Part shown: one piece after another, positions 38,669 to 50,434 of the stretch
How the letters are laid out: each line of letters starts with the position of its first letter
Numbering within the stretch: position 1 is the first letter of the stretch
NCBI GenBank assembly: GCA_029204225.1
Contig: CM055106.1
Location: forward strand, 15,757,278 to 15,821,277
Direction: 5' to 3'
DNA length: 64,000 bases
DNA from: Diphasiastrum complanatum
Taxonomy: Eukaryota; Streptophyta; Lycopodiopsida; Lycopodiales; Lycopodiaceae
Notes under the pieces: generated by a model
Seen by the model: the letters and a program-made list of their open reading frames with translations, nothing else
Databases searched by the model: none
Told to the model about the DNA's origin: nothing
Position numbers and translations under genes: made by a program

Positions 38669-39671
38669 CTCTTTCTCTCTAGCTCCAATAGCCCCAAAAT
38701 GACCTCTCTCTTTCTCTAGCCATTGGCAACCAATGAAATTTTCAGTTACCAGGTGGAGCATCTGCCTCCTGCCTACTTGCAACTGGTGCGCCAATGCAAC
38801 ACCTCTTGTCCTCTGTCCACTCTGACGTGGCCCGTGCCAACACCTCAAGAAAGTGGTTTCAGTGCTTTTTACCCTTTAGCCTTCAGGTACCCCGACTGTT
38901 TCATGGAAGGGCGAGAGAGAGAACTTGTGCCAATGATGGCAAACTCTTTTTGAGTTATCCTAAAAAAGGGCTGCAATTTTAAAGATTCTCGATTCTTTTA
39001 AGACTATTACTCATAAAAGGGTTTCTGTGCTAATCTAAAAAGTCATCAAAATGTTATCATACTGGTCTTTGAGAAATTGTGTTGGTTTCATGCCTATACT
39101 TTGCAGGTTTTCTCGAGAATTGGCGTGTGCATGCGAGCTAGGGCAACATTGGGGGGGGGGGGGGGGGGGGGGGGTGGATTTAGACATTGTAAAAAAACTT
39201 AAGCACACAATATAAAAAATTTACAAGTGATAGAATTATCTGCAGATAGATTACAATCCATGATGGAGCATAACGGCAGTAGTTAATTATAGTTAGTTAA
39301 AAATGGTTTTCTTGTCATGTGAATCGGAAACCCTAGATTAGGATTTTCTTGGCAAGTAGACATATGGATGTGTATGTATACGTTTCATTTTTGGAAATGA
39401 AGACACACGATTTTGTGAATGCTTTTTGCCTTTCTGTAACTTGTGAATTGATCATTGTAAACTGTGTGTGATCTTTCTGCTTTAGTTCTTGCTAGTATAC
39501 TTGTCAAGTAATCTATTGTAGGAGCATAATTGTTTCATCAAAGGTTATGGGCCCACGCGCGCGATAGATCTACGATCCGTCAAATGTGTGAAAATGAGGA
39601 TTGTTCTGAGGATGATCAATCATGCTAAATGAGACCACACGCGGCGATAGTCACGTTAGGAAAATGCAAAA
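38669..39671. other. No gene recognised; poly-G tract
   Basis: A run of 24 G lies at 39151-39174. No frame is convincing. The region just left of 39672 would be the leader of the copia gag, but no PBS is clear. Confidence 0.5.
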
Positions 39672-40640
39672 GTGATTTCGAAGGATCCAGAGGCATCGTT
39701 GGAAGATGCAGCAGACAACGGGTTCGACTTCAGGATGATAGAAAGGCTGGACGACTCAAATTACTTGACATGGAGTTGGAGGCTAAAGATCATACTGAGA
39801 GAGAAAAGGTTGTGGGGAGTGATCGACGGGACTGAAGTAATTAAACTTGACAAGGAAGGACATACGAAGAGTGCGGCTAAGGTTGAGATTGTGAATGAAA
39901 AGGAGGCAAAGGCGTACATGGTGTTGTGCATGGCATTGGGAGACACAGCCATTTCGCAAGTCTGGGATACAGAGACAGCCAAAGGAGTATGGGAATTGCT
40001 AAAGAAACATATGAGATAGCAGAGTTTTCAAGCATATTGACACTGTAGAGGTAGTTGAATGCACTCAAGATGATAGAGGGAGATTCGATGACGACCCATA
40101 TTGACAGGATCAAAGGCATCTGGAGGCAAATGAAAGCAGCAAACGCAATCCTAGACAAAAGGCAACTGGTGTACATGCTAATCACAAGCTTGCTTGTGGG
40201 TTATGACTCCTTGGTCATGACGTTGGATTCAAAGAAAGACTAGATCTTGATTTTGTGACGAGGAGGTTGTTGCAAGAGGAGGCCCGAAGGAAAGCAAACC
40301 CACTTGTAGACGAGATGTCTCTGATATCCAACTTCAAAAAGGAGCAAATCAAGGAAGGCAAGCAACACAATGCGAAGCATGAAGGAACTAAACCTTGGAA
40401 CCAAAGCAAGAAGGCGAGGGGCAAAAAAAAGTGTTTTTATTGTGATCAAATTGGACACTTCATCCGGGATTATCAGAAGAGAAAGGAGGATGAGAAGAAA
40501 GGAGAGACCTCACAAGCTAATCTGGTCAAAGAAGATGAGGAGGCAGAAGAGCTGCCAAAAGTCTATGGGCTGATGGTCCTGATCAAGCAGCAAAGTGATG
40601 GTCATGCTAAAACGTCCCCCAAGACCTCCAATAGAGTATG
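39672..40640 (+). pseudogene. Ty1/copia gag pseudogene
   Basis: Frame pieces read MIERLDDSNYLTWSWRLKII, AKAYMVLCMALGDTAISQV, MTTHIDRIKGIWRQMKAA and LLVGYDSLVMTLDSKKD, the copia gag (UBN2) layout. A zinc knuckle CFYCDQIGHFIRDY near 40430 has lost its last Cys. Two frame breaks (about 40017 and 40243) and the absence of protease after 40640 mark it as dead. An LTR of a different, minus-strand element starts at 40643. Confidence 0.82.
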
Positions 40641-40642
40641 AG

Positions 40643-41088
40643 TGTTAAGAACACAATAAGGGAGTGCAGTGGACGAAACCGTCCCAACCAATCCTAGGCC
40701 ATCCAATCTAGCCCCCGAGCACTAGGGAGTATGGCAAATCACTATGATAGGAAGCGCTTACCAATCCGACAGCATAACGGCCACAAACTCTCAATGAATC
40801 AAATGGACACAGGAGTGGGTATATATAGAGAGAAGCCCCTCCCCTGCATGTTCATGCAATGAATTCACATGTAAGCGTGCTATCAACTCATGCCTAACTC
40901 CCATGCATGTCCACTGCATGTAGGCACCCCTAACTCAAAATAGCAAATACCCATGCATAGATATAGTGCATGCAGGCATAGCCTAAGGTCCTACTTAGCT
41001 ATTGTCCAAATTAGGCCTGGCCCGTACATGTAAGGTAGCCCCCCAATGGTGCAAACCCCCCATTAGGGCCGTAACATACCTCCCCCTT
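40643..41088 (-). mobile_element. 3' LTR and polypurine tract of a minus-strand chromovirus
   Basis: On the minus strand AAGGGGGAGGTA (41088-41077) precedes TGTTACGGCCC (41076), and the LTR ends CTTAACA at 40643, 434 bp. The LTR is directly downstream of a chromodomain frame. A TATATATA lies at about 40830. Confidence 0.75.
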
Positions 41089-41103
41089 ATTTTAGTTCTG
41101 TCC

Positions 41104-41205
41104 TCAGAACTCAAAGTCCGAGAAACTCTTCCTTAGATTACCTTCTAGTTCCCATGAATCCTGATCATCAGAATATCCTTTCCAACGAAAACATGATTCA
41201 ACTTG
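41104..41205 (-). pseudogene. Ty3/gypsy chromovirus chromodomain, C-terminal fragment
   Basis: Minus strand reads SCFRWKGYSDDQDSWELEGN and then LRKSFSDFEF with a stop at 41104, 15 bp before the polypurine tract. The block W-K-G-Y-S-x-x-x-x-S-W-E is the signature of the integrase C-terminal chromodomain. The rest of pol is missing to the right. Confidence 0.78.
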
Positions 41206-41850
41206 ATCACTCAATGAGCCATGTCAACTAATAAAGTCCAAAATTACATGTTATGCATTAAATTGGAGCTTTAACTTAAGTCATATGCATGAAATTTGAG
41301 CTATGTAGTTGTCCTAAGTTTAAAATTCATTTTATTTAATCACTCAATGAACACTCTTGACCGATAAGGGCCAAAATTGATTGATATAAAGTGAAATGAA
41401 GTTTGGGATATCTTGTGTCATATGGGTCAACACTAACAACAAGAGATCATGACCAATTTACAGTGTACTGGAGTCGATATTAGTCAAATTTGATCACTCA
41501 ATGAGCCATGTCCATAGGTGAGGATCAAAATTGAGCATTCTCGTATGTAGGCATTAAATTCAAGCTATCTTGAGAAATAGATATCAAATTTGAGCTTTTT
41601 TGAAGTGGTAGGAAATACTTTCATTGATAAGGGATTGTACTCAAAAAATTTGAAGCTATTAACATTGAGATTGGTCAATTTTGATCATTTGATTAACTAT
41701 GCTTAATGATAAGCACCAAATCGCTTGTTGGGCATTATATTTTAGCTATTTTGGGTGACATGCATCAACTTTGAATGATTTGAAGCTCAAAAGCAGCTCG
41801 GTATTCTTTGAATTCGATCACTCTATAAACAACCTTGTGTATTACATGCC
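41200..41850. repeat. Degenerate repeats of about 130-185 bp
   Basis: The phrase tgatcactcaatgagccatg or a variant recurs near 41205, 41338, 41500, 41685 and 41815, each followed by 'ccaaaatt...gcattaaatt...gagcta'. Strongly diverged. Confidence 0.6.
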
Positions 41851-41989
41851 AAAGTTGTATCTCAATTGATATATTGCATCGATTTTGAGCTACATCAAGT
41901 GACAAAGGCATGCCTTTACAATACATAAGAATCTTTTTCAATTCATAATTCAAAAGGCATCTAGAAAATTAATTTTTTTATTAAATTAA

Positions 41990-42275
41990 CTTGATATCAC
42001 ATACATTTTTCTATTTAGGAAAATGTTTTCCTAGTTAGATCAAGGGTTTTCCTAGATAAAATATATGCCAAGATACATTTTATTACTAGGAAATCTTTTT
42101 ACTAGTTAAAGATGGTGCAAATGTATCTCGGAATTTCAATGTTTTCCTAGATAGAATTTGTACACATACTTTTCTTAACTAGGAAAAATGTTTTCCTAGT
42201 TAGAAGGAGTCTCTAAACTAGTAAAAATAGTCTCTAACTAGAAAATTTTACAATTTTCCTATGTAGGAACATGTC
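41990..42275. repeat. Cluster of short palindromes (ctaggaaaa/ttttcctag)
   Basis: taggaaaatgttttcctagttaga near 42018 recurs as taggaaaaatgttttcctag near 42181, with further half-copies between. Each can pair with itself. No gene. Confidence 0.7.
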
Positions 42276-42289
42276 ATATTTTTCTTGTC

Positions 42290-44046
42290 ATGTGCACCTA
42301 TTTTTATCGATATATACTACATCTCAAGGTAGAATGTCTTGATGAGAATATCATCGAACGAATGGCCATCAAATTGTTCCTAGTTGGACTCCCTAAAAGT
42401 ATCCGCCAAGAACTGAAACCAGTTGATCTTTATGATCAACTTAAGGATGCAATAATTGATGCCATTCGCGAAGAAGACGAGGGTCCGATGAGGACTTTGA
42501 TTACCTCAACAAGAAATCCAAACTCCCTGAACATCTTCACAACTAGAAGATTGAGAATACAGCCCAATCTTCCGAATTTCTACATCAAATGGAAACTTGA
42601 CAGAAAGCTCAACAAACTCACATGGAAAAACTAATTGCTGATTTCCAAATTGCTATGAAAAATATTGTTGATAAATTTTTCCAACAAGAGGAAATGTTTG
42701 GTGTCCTATCTGTTCGCAATATCACACTACTAATGAGTGCTGCCAACTGAAAACCCATTTCCCATTAGCACCCAGACCTATGTATCAACATTACCGCTCC
42801 TTCCCTCCACAAAAACCCATCAACCACGACCAATTGCACCCAATCAGTTCCAACCACGCCAACAATTTGTAGTTAATCAACCCGTTTCACAACCAGCTGT
42901 GGATTTTTTTTATCCAAATTTTATAAATCCAACAACTTATTTTGTGGATGACACTACTCCACCAGGATACTCCTTTGAACCGGTGGTATATTATCTGTAT
43001 GATCCTAATGCCCCGATCTACGATCCAAACCAAGCTATGTTTGCGACACAACAATTTCTCGCAATACGCGGATGCTTTATCTGTGCAGGTAAACATCCTA
43101 GTATTCGCTGTCCAGACAAACTTCATCTTCCACCAGCTTGTGAAAATTGTGGCATTGAACACCATGTTAAGGATTGCCCTTCACGCTTGCTCTGACAAGT
43201 TATGCTACTTCTGGGAGATTTACTGATTGACTTATGTGAGTCTGAATATGTGTTTGTAAGTCCGTAACCTATGTCGTTTTGTGATCATGTTCTTTTAGTT
43301 TGCTCATCTTTTTACTTTCCTTTTTGCACCCTTTTACGTTATGTTTTTTCTTCCATGTCTGTCAGTCAAAGAATTTTTAAAGTACTCAGACGTAACTTAC
43401 AGCTTCTATTCCAAAACATTCAATTGTTGTACAGAGTCAAAAAGATCACACAACAACACTACCTTCTTGTGCCCCGCCATTATCACCATACTCTATCAGA
43501 TATTATCTACCGGTGTGCGACCAACACAAATTATCTTCACAAGCGATGTTGTGCAACCCCAAAGCACAATTCAAATGTGAGGAAAAATCACTACTCAGAA
43601 GACACAAGCTAGAGACCACTCGCACAAGCTTTGAAGCAGTATTTTCTTATGAGTGGACTCCTAAGACACAACATACAGGTTGGAGGAACATAGTTAAGGG
43701 GACTTCACAACAAATGTTCTCTTTGGAAACAAATGGAGCACATTATCTGACTGCAAATATTATCCAACAAAAGATCCGTCTTTCCAACAAGATGGAATGT
43801 TCACAAAAACCACAATCACCTTCAATAAGTAGTTGGTTTTACGTAAGCGATACAAAATCCACGCTTTTCCAGTTCCATGCTAGCTACTTCAACAGGCTCA
43901 AAAGTTGCAATGATGAAGAAATCCTGAATCCATCAGTAAATGGAATTATAGATACACAACTCCAAGGACAAACGTCATTTTCAACAACAAACAATGATGA
44001 CTCTTTGGAAAATTGTACATTGAGCATTGGTTATGAACATGTATAA
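42290..44046 (+). pseudogene. Second gag-like element with short zinc knuckles
   Basis: A first piece (to about 42634) reads IIERMAIKLFLVGLPKSIRQ and LYDQLKDAIIDAIREEDE, like the capsid part of a retroelement gag. After a frame break, 42737-43195 is Pro/Gln/Asn-rich and ends in tandem knuckles CFICAGKHPSIRC (about 43073) and CENCGIEHHVKDC (about 43139), both CX2CX3HX4C. A Ser/Asn/Gln-rich frame at 43513-44046 may be its C-terminal part. The knuckle spacing matches the element at 4.8-6.7 kb, though their sequences are diverged. No protease or RT follows; LTRs were not found. Confidence 0.6.
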
Positions 44047-44800
44047 AAAGACACAAGATCTCTATCATCCCTTTTCTACACCCATTCCTTCCCCCGTGTT
44101 CCACCATATAATTAATCTTGAAGTTTCATCTCACTTTTGTCATTCATACTTCAAGACCTCATTCCCACCCGATTGATCATTCTGAACTTGCTCTAGTTCT
44201 TACTTGAAGCACTTTGTGGAGCAGACAAGTCTACAACATCTGCAGCATGCAAACGATGCCAATTCAGGACAAGCATATTATCAAAAGGACCTTGGAGATT
44301 TTTCACAAAACAGCAGTGGTGTTTTCGCAATTAAAGAAATTGGCAAGTTATTCATTCAAAGGGCACTACTATATGCAAAAAAAAGAAAAAAAAAGAAAGA
44401 GAAAGGCGATTGTTCAAGCCTCTATTCCAAGCAATGCTTCATGGAGCTCTCAACGGTACAATTAAGCTACAATGCGACAATCACAGTTCTGCCAACATTA
44501 TGTTTTCAAGAGACAACTATGAGCAACAGACCTTTGATCTATTCGTTCACCTCCACCACCACCCCCATATCCGGCTCACATCTTACCACTTACCCTCATC
44601 TTCATCTCCTTACCGTTCATCATCACCTTGTGTTGTTTTCATACCATATTCAACAACCCAAGCTCTTGTACATCATCCATTGAATCATTAGCATGAGCAG
44701 TTGGAAATACAAACCATCAAAGAGCCAAATCTCTGGAGATGTTGCCTTCTGTTTTGAGCATCATGTTAAACTTGTTGATAACATACACTAAAAATTAATA
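44047..44800. other. No gene recognised
   Basis: Short plus-strand frames rich in Ser, His and Pro are not convincing. May be the 3' part of the gag-like element. Confidence 0.4.
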
Positions 44801-46037
44801 CCCAAGTATATATAAGAAGCAACATACTCAACATCTATGCAAGAGAGAAGTAACTCCTTTTGCGCGACGCGCTCAACTCATTTGTCAAAATTCAAAAAAT
44901 AGGCGGCAAATCGAAGCACCAAGCAAAAAGACTTGCCATTGATCTCAAACCACCCTTGAAGTTTTTAAAAGGCTCTTGCTAGGCATGTGAGAGAGTTCTA
45001 GGGCCCTCCCTCTCAATCAAATTTGGCCACATGTCTTTGCTTCTGTTTCTGCTTCGGCTTCTGCATTCAACGCGCGACGGAGCATGAGGAGGCATAAGCC
45101 GAGAGGGCGATCCGATCCGGCTCCAGGATCGTCTTTTCCCCTTTTTATGAAGGTATGATTGAGTTGCTTGTGAGCCACTGAGCATTTGTATGCCTCCGCC
45201 TTGAAAAATCATAGCATATAGATATTGATGAAGGAGTTCATTTTTGGGGTTATGTGATACAAACCCTAGGCAGTTTGAAAAAAGATTCAGAAACTAGTCC
45301 GTGGCTTCATTGCTTGTTATCAACTAGGATCTGAAATTCTTGTTCCTCTTACAGCTGACTGCTCTCTATCCATGTGGGGTTTTCCAAAATTATGGGAGGC
45401 ATTTAATCAGTGTAGCTGATGGTTTTGTGAACACAAAAATCTTACCTTGGTTGTAGAATATTATGGAAATAAAGTAATGTAACTGTCAGGAGAGTTGGGG
45501 TTTGAATTTTGTAGTCTTCTTCAACAGCTGTATGCGGATATTGAAGCTTTTTAAAGGGACGATGTAATTTAAAGCCCACCACTGTTGGATATGACCAAAT
45601 TCTGTAATGTTTACATGGCAACCATTGAAAACTTTTCCATGTGGCAGTCTTCAAAACGGGGTTAAAATTGAAGTGCTTGGGAATAAAACCTATCGTCCCT
45701 TATAGCTCCATTGCACGGTTATATATATTGAACTTGTGTTAGCATTTCAGGGTTTATCTTGCAGATGCTTGAGATCTGGACAAAGGTGATGATGTTATGC
45801 CTGTATTTCAGGTTTCAATCGACTCTTGATTATGCTACAATTGTAGGTGTTGGAAGCACCTTTCTTGGTTATGTCACCCCGATTGAGAATGGCTAAATTT
45901 GTATTTGCCTGTGAAATCCATTCTTTGCCTTTGGGGGATCTTCGGAGAAGTGCCTGTCAACTTATGAATAGACCTGGATTTGAATCCTTTTTCCATTTCA
46001 GTAGCTTTTGCATCACCGTTGCACATAATAGTGGGTT
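44801..46037 (+). promoter_or_regulatory. PPR gene upstream region and possible 5'-UTR intron
   Basis: TATATATAAG at about 44807-44816 is a candidate TATA box. A GC-rich block at 45040-45150 ends in a donor-like AAG|GTATGA (45153), and acceptor-like TTGCAG (45764) lies before the PPR frame, so a UTR intron is possible. This is inference; other small frames here match nothing. Confidence 0.3.
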
Positions 46038-48953
46038 ATGGGTAGCAGAGGGTTTATCGTACACTTCTCCCTTTGGAGTACGTGCCGCAAAAGGTCTTTA
46101 TTTGGAAATGGGGGGGCTCATCGCCGCTATTTTCAAGGGCGGGCACTTTCATTTTCAAATGTATCAGGCCTGTCTTTTGCGACCCATATAGTTGCAACAT
46201 TTTCATCCCATAGGACTTTTTCTAGTTGGTTTCAGAAGCCATATGCTAGGCTGATACACAATATCAGTTTGCGTGAAGCCATTGCACAAAGTGGTGAAAG
46301 GATGGTGGTGGATGTGCTCAATCTTTTACGGGACCCTAACTTCAGCCGAAACAATGTCCAAGTACAGGGAGAGGAAGAAAGGCTTCCATTTATCAAGACA
46401 ATCGCTTTCCAACAGCTTAGTACAACTTCTAACAAAAGCAGCAGGGCAAATCTTCTATCGCTGAAAGCACTAAAGAATTCAGGTGCTTCTTGGCACCTTA
46501 ATTCTTATCAAGGTAAATCTAGGCCCTATGGATTTCATCGGTATCTCCCTGCTGTTGATGAGCTTCTTCACATTCTTGGAAAAAGGAGTTGGGGAGTTGA
46601 AATGGAAGAAGAACTCAAGGAGTGGCTTGGAACGCTGAGAGCAAAGGTGGTTGGGGAGGTTTTGAAGCTTTTGAAGGATCCGGATGTTTCCTTGGGGTTT
46701 TTCAATTGGGCTGCTCAACAACATGGTTACAAGCACACTGTTTTCACTTACAATTGCTTACTTACTGTGCTTGTAAAAGCGCAGTGCCACCAGAAAGCTC
46801 ACTTAATCTACAAGCAGATGCTACTTTCAAGTTGTTCGCCTAATGTTGTAACTTATGGCATTTTGATTCAGGGATTTTGCAAGGCCGGTGAAATGCTTGA
46901 TGCGTGCAAGCTCTTTGAAGAAATGAAACTCTCTGGAATATATCCTAATGATGTTATTTTTAGCATTTTGATTGGTGGATTGTGCAAAGCCAGGAAAGTC
47001 AATGATGCATACTGTTACTTCAGAAAGTTGGCTGAGGCATACATACCTAGTGTTGTTACTTTTACAGCCCTGATTGACTGCTTATGCAAAACAAACAAAG
47101 TGGATATGGCTTCTGACCTTTTAGAAGAGATGGATGGTGTTGGTTGTGTGCCAAATTCTTACACCTATAACACTCTTATGGACGGCCTTTGCAAGGCCAA
47201 GAGATTTGATAGGGCAGGCCAACTTTTACAAAGAATGCGAGATAGAGGTTGTCTTCCCAGTGTTGTCACTTACACAGTGCTGATCAATGGTCTTCTCAAA
47301 GCAGGGAAACTTGATCAGGCGCATCAGTTTTTGAGAGAGATGGTTCAGAATGGCTGTCCTCCTGATGTTGTGACTTATACAGCTCTTATGACTGGATTCT
47401 GTAAGTTGAGCAAAACAGCAGAAGCTCATGCTCTTTTAAATGAGATGATAGTGCAGGGGTCTGTTCTTGATGTTGTTGCATACAACACAGTAATAGACGG
47501 CTTATGTAGGGCAGGGGAAGTTGACGAAGCTTATATTCTTAAAACAGTGATGATTGGAAAAGGGTGTTTCCCCAATTTCATGACATACAGTACCCTTATT
47601 CATGGTCTATGCAAGTCTAGCAAAGTCGATTGGGCTTTTGAAACCTTCCAAGAAATGACAGCCAAAGGGTGGATTTTGAATGTGACAACCTTCAACCTTC
47701 TGCTCAGGGAGTTGTGCAAAGCAATGAAAGCAGAGGTTGCTGTTGAGTTATTTGAACAGATAAAACAAAAAGGGTTCTTTCCCAATAGGGTCACTTATAC
47801 AATTCTTATTCATGGACTTTGTCACACAAGCAATCCTAATAAGGCACATAACCTGTTGAGGGAAATGGTTGAAAAAGGCTTTCAGTCAGATCTTATTACG
47901 TACACAATTCTCATTGATTCCCTTTGCAAGTCAGAGCAAGTAATAGAAGCTTATGAGCTCCTCGAAGACATGCCGAGTAAAGGATGTGTCCCTGATGTTG
48001 TCACATATAATGCTGTGATTGATGGGCTATGCAAGAAATATGAGCTTGAAGCAGCAATGGAGCTCGTGAAGAAGATGATGGCTAGTTGTGAACCAGATGT
48101 GGTGACATATACAACTCTCATGCATGGTTTGTGTAATGCTGGTAGAGTGCAAGAAGCGAATAACCTTTTTGAAGAGATAATCAAGAGAGGATTTTCTCTT
48201 GATGTTGTGGCATACACAACTCTTATAGATGGATTTTGCAGGTCCAACAATGTTGAGGCAGCTTATCAGCTACTAATGAGTATGAGTGAGAGGGGTGTTT
48301 TACCGGATCTTGCTGCATACAACAGCCTAATCAATGGCTTCTGCAAATCGATGCAGTTAGAAGAAGCTAAGGAGTTGCTTGCAGTGATGGAGGAAAAAGG
48401 CTACAACCCTAATGTGATTACCTTCACAACTCTTGTTGATGGCCTTTGCAAAATAAGCAAAATTACTGAAGCTTCTCACATTTTTGAACAAATGTCTGAA
48501 AGAGGATGTACTCCTGATGCTGTTACTTACACAGCTCTTATCGATGGCCTTTGCCATACAGGAAAAATGGAAGATGCTCAACAACTTTTCGGTGAAATGC
48601 AAAAAACTGGTTGTGTTGCAGATAGTGTCCTCTATGCTTTGTTTATTGACCGACTTATAAAAGGAGGCAAGGCTTTGGAGGCTCATCAAATATTTGTTGA
48701 GATGGTTGATAGGCAATTTGTTCCAAAACTCGTGACATACAGAGCTCTCATAAGTGGGCTATTTAAAGTTGGGAAGGATGATGAAGCTTTTGAGGTTCTG
48801 AAAGAATTAAGAAATAGTGTTTCCGTGCGAGAAGGTAGTACATACTTAACTGTCGTTGATGAGGTTTGCAAAGCAAGTGACTTAAATGAGACTGATCTTC
48901 TTCTTAAAGAGATTGAGAAAAGAGGGAGCTTAGCTTCAAAGAAACCAGGTTGA
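46038..48953 (+). CDS. P-class pentatricopeptide repeat protein, 971 residues, intronless
   Basis: One uninterrupted frame. Residues 1 to about 78 contain no Asp or Glu and many Arg, Ser and Phe, typical of a mitochondrial (or dual) targeting presequence. About 21 PPR motifs, mostly 35 residues (two of 34), run from residue 235 (VFTYN) to about 968, with the usual core (VVTYTALIDGLCK). There is no E, DYW or SMR domain, so it is P-class: such proteins bind organelle RNA for processing, stability or translation (family knowledge). Code residues 5/35 of motifs 4-18 are TN, NS, TD, TD, NN, SN, NN, TD, TD, ND, TD, TD, NN, TD, TD. A linker segment (residues about 204-234, LLKDPDVSLGFFNWA) precedes the array. 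The 3' end is at 48953 and no neighbour is co-transcribed. Confidence 0.95.
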   Translation: MGSRGFIVHFSLWSTCRKRSLFGNGGAHRRYFQGRALSFSNVSGLSFATHIVATFSSHRTFSSWFQKPYARLIHNISLREAIAQSGERMVVDVLNLLRDPNFSRNNVQVQGEEERLPFIKTIAFQQLSTTSNKSSRANLLSLKALKNSGASWHLNSYQGKSRPYGFHRYLPAVDELLHILGKRSWGVEMEEELKEWLGTLRAKVVGEVLKLLKDPDVSLGFFNWAAQQHGYKHTVFTYNCLLTVLVKAQCHQKAHLIYKQMLLSSCSPNVVTYGILIQGFCKAGEMLDACKLFEEMKLSGIYPNDVIFSILIGGLCKARKVNDAYCYFRKLAEAYIPSVVTFTALIDCLCKTNKVDMASDLLEEMDGVGCVPNSYTYNTLMDGLCKAKRFDRAGQLLQRMRDRGCLPSVVTYTVLINGLLKAGKLDQAHQFLREMVQNGCPPDVVTYTALMTGFCKLSKTAEAHALLNEMIVQGSVLDVVAYNTVIDGLCRAGEVDEAYILKTVMIGKGCFPNFMTYSTLIHGLCKSSKVDWAFETFQEMTAKGWILNVTTFNLLLRELCKAMKAEVAVELFEQIKQKGFFPNRVTYTILIHGLCHTSNPNKAHNLLREMVEKGFQSDLITYTILIDSLCKSEQVIEAYELLEDMPSKGCVPDVVTYNAVIDGLCKKYELEAAMELVKKMMASCEPDVVTYTTLMHGLCNAGRVQEANNLFEEIIKRGFSLDVVAYTTLIDGFCRSNNVEAAYQLLMSMSERGVLPDLAAYNSLINGFCKSMQLEEAKELLAVMEEKGYNPNVITFTTLVDGLCKISKITEASHIFEQMSERGCTPDAVTYTALIDGLCHTGKMEDAQQLFGEMQKTGCVADSVLYALFIDRLIKGGKALEAHQIFVEMVDRQFVPKLVTYRALISGLFKVGKDDEAFEVLKELRNSVSVREGSTYLTVVDEVCKASDLNETDLLLKEIEKRGSLASKKPG

Positions 48954-50234
48954 TAAGCTTGCATATCACCTTCTTTGAGGCACAGTTGCTAGTATGGTTC
49001 TTGGATTGGTCCACTTAGCCTGCTCTTGGAAACATAAGATCAGTTGGATTTTGCACCTAGTGCAGGCTTTATTCTTGCTACTTTTGGAACTCCCGTAGGT
49101 ATCAAGAATGTGGTCGACCCTTCAAAATGCAAGATACTCTCGTACACAGCATGTACAACTCTGAAAAGTTTTACAACTGGAAGTAGAGCCTGGACCAAGA
49201 CAGACAGGCAGCTGCATGCATCATGCATACTGCACACCCACCAAGTTACATGCCAAATAAGGCTTTTGAAGGAGCTGAGTGGCAGGTTCTTTTTAGTGCT
49301 TTAAATGGTCACATAGAAGGCTGGTCGCTGTTATAATCAAAATGGATGGTGGGTAATGTATTTGTTGACAACAAACTGGCACATCGTGCCGTCTGTTTTA
49401 TGGTCTATGATGTTAATGGCAGCAAGTGAAGAGATCAAGGCAATACTTGATCAGTTTATACGACAACCTCCTTGGGTCTACAGCAGTTAGCAGATAACCT
49501 TCTTCATTATAAAGTGGGCTTGGTGAATGTAATCTTTGTGACCTGCATCGTTCCTTAACAAGTCTATGTGAAGGGTATGTGTTGCTGATATACTTGCTTG
49601 CATCTGTTTGGCAAAATGAGGAACATATTGATGGATTATTCTTATATCACCAGTTCATGACAAATATGTCTGTTTTATCCTTCAGCTTCAGAGATATATA
49701 CATGTGTTTTAAAAAGTGTTTTTTATATGTATGTAAACATCTCGTATATTGAGTATCTAAAATGAACTTACCAAAGACAAGTGCAGACATCTCATTTGGA
49801 AATAAACTCATAGAGTTCAGAACATAGTTGCACTGCGTTTCTGAAACGCGTTTCTGAAATATGAAAAAAATTCCCATAAATGTTTTTTTTTAATTTTTTT
49901 GGTTTTTTTTTGGGCAATATGGGTATCAGGTGAAAGCTCTAATTAAGAGCATAATTACTGTGTATTTTGCCGAATGTTTCGGGTGTAGGATGGTCTAGTT
50001 TAGGTGCATTAACTCCCAGGTTTACGCTTTAACTCCCAGGTGCATTAATAAAAAAACATGATGCCCCAAAATTCTCCCTCCTCTTCTCTCTCTCTCTCTC
50101 TCTCTCTCATTATCTCTCTCAGATCCAACAAACTAAACAAAAATGTTGAATCATGCTAAACAAAAACCATGCTAAGTGTTTTGAACCAATCACCATACTG
50201 CATCGTCCTGAACCGTACTGAAGCATTTTTCAAC

Positions 50235-50238
<4 letters not shown>
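48954..50238. other. PPR 3' region, no further gene
   Basis: Probably 3' UTR at first. Contains a T-rich run (about 49885-49912) and a TC tract (50084-50108). Small frames match nothing. Confidence 0.55.

Positions 50239-50314
<76 letters not shown>
50239..50314. repeat. (CT)n then (CA)n compound microsatellite
   Basis: CT repeat to about 50297, one CC interruption, then CA repeat to about 50314. Confidence 0.95.
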
Positions 50315-50434
50315 AAGAACAGTACTGAATCGTTACACTGTTGTGAATAAGATCATCGTAATATATAATATGGGGCCACATGGCATTAAAATGGGGTACA
50401 ATGATGTTCCATGAACATAATGAAAACTACACAA

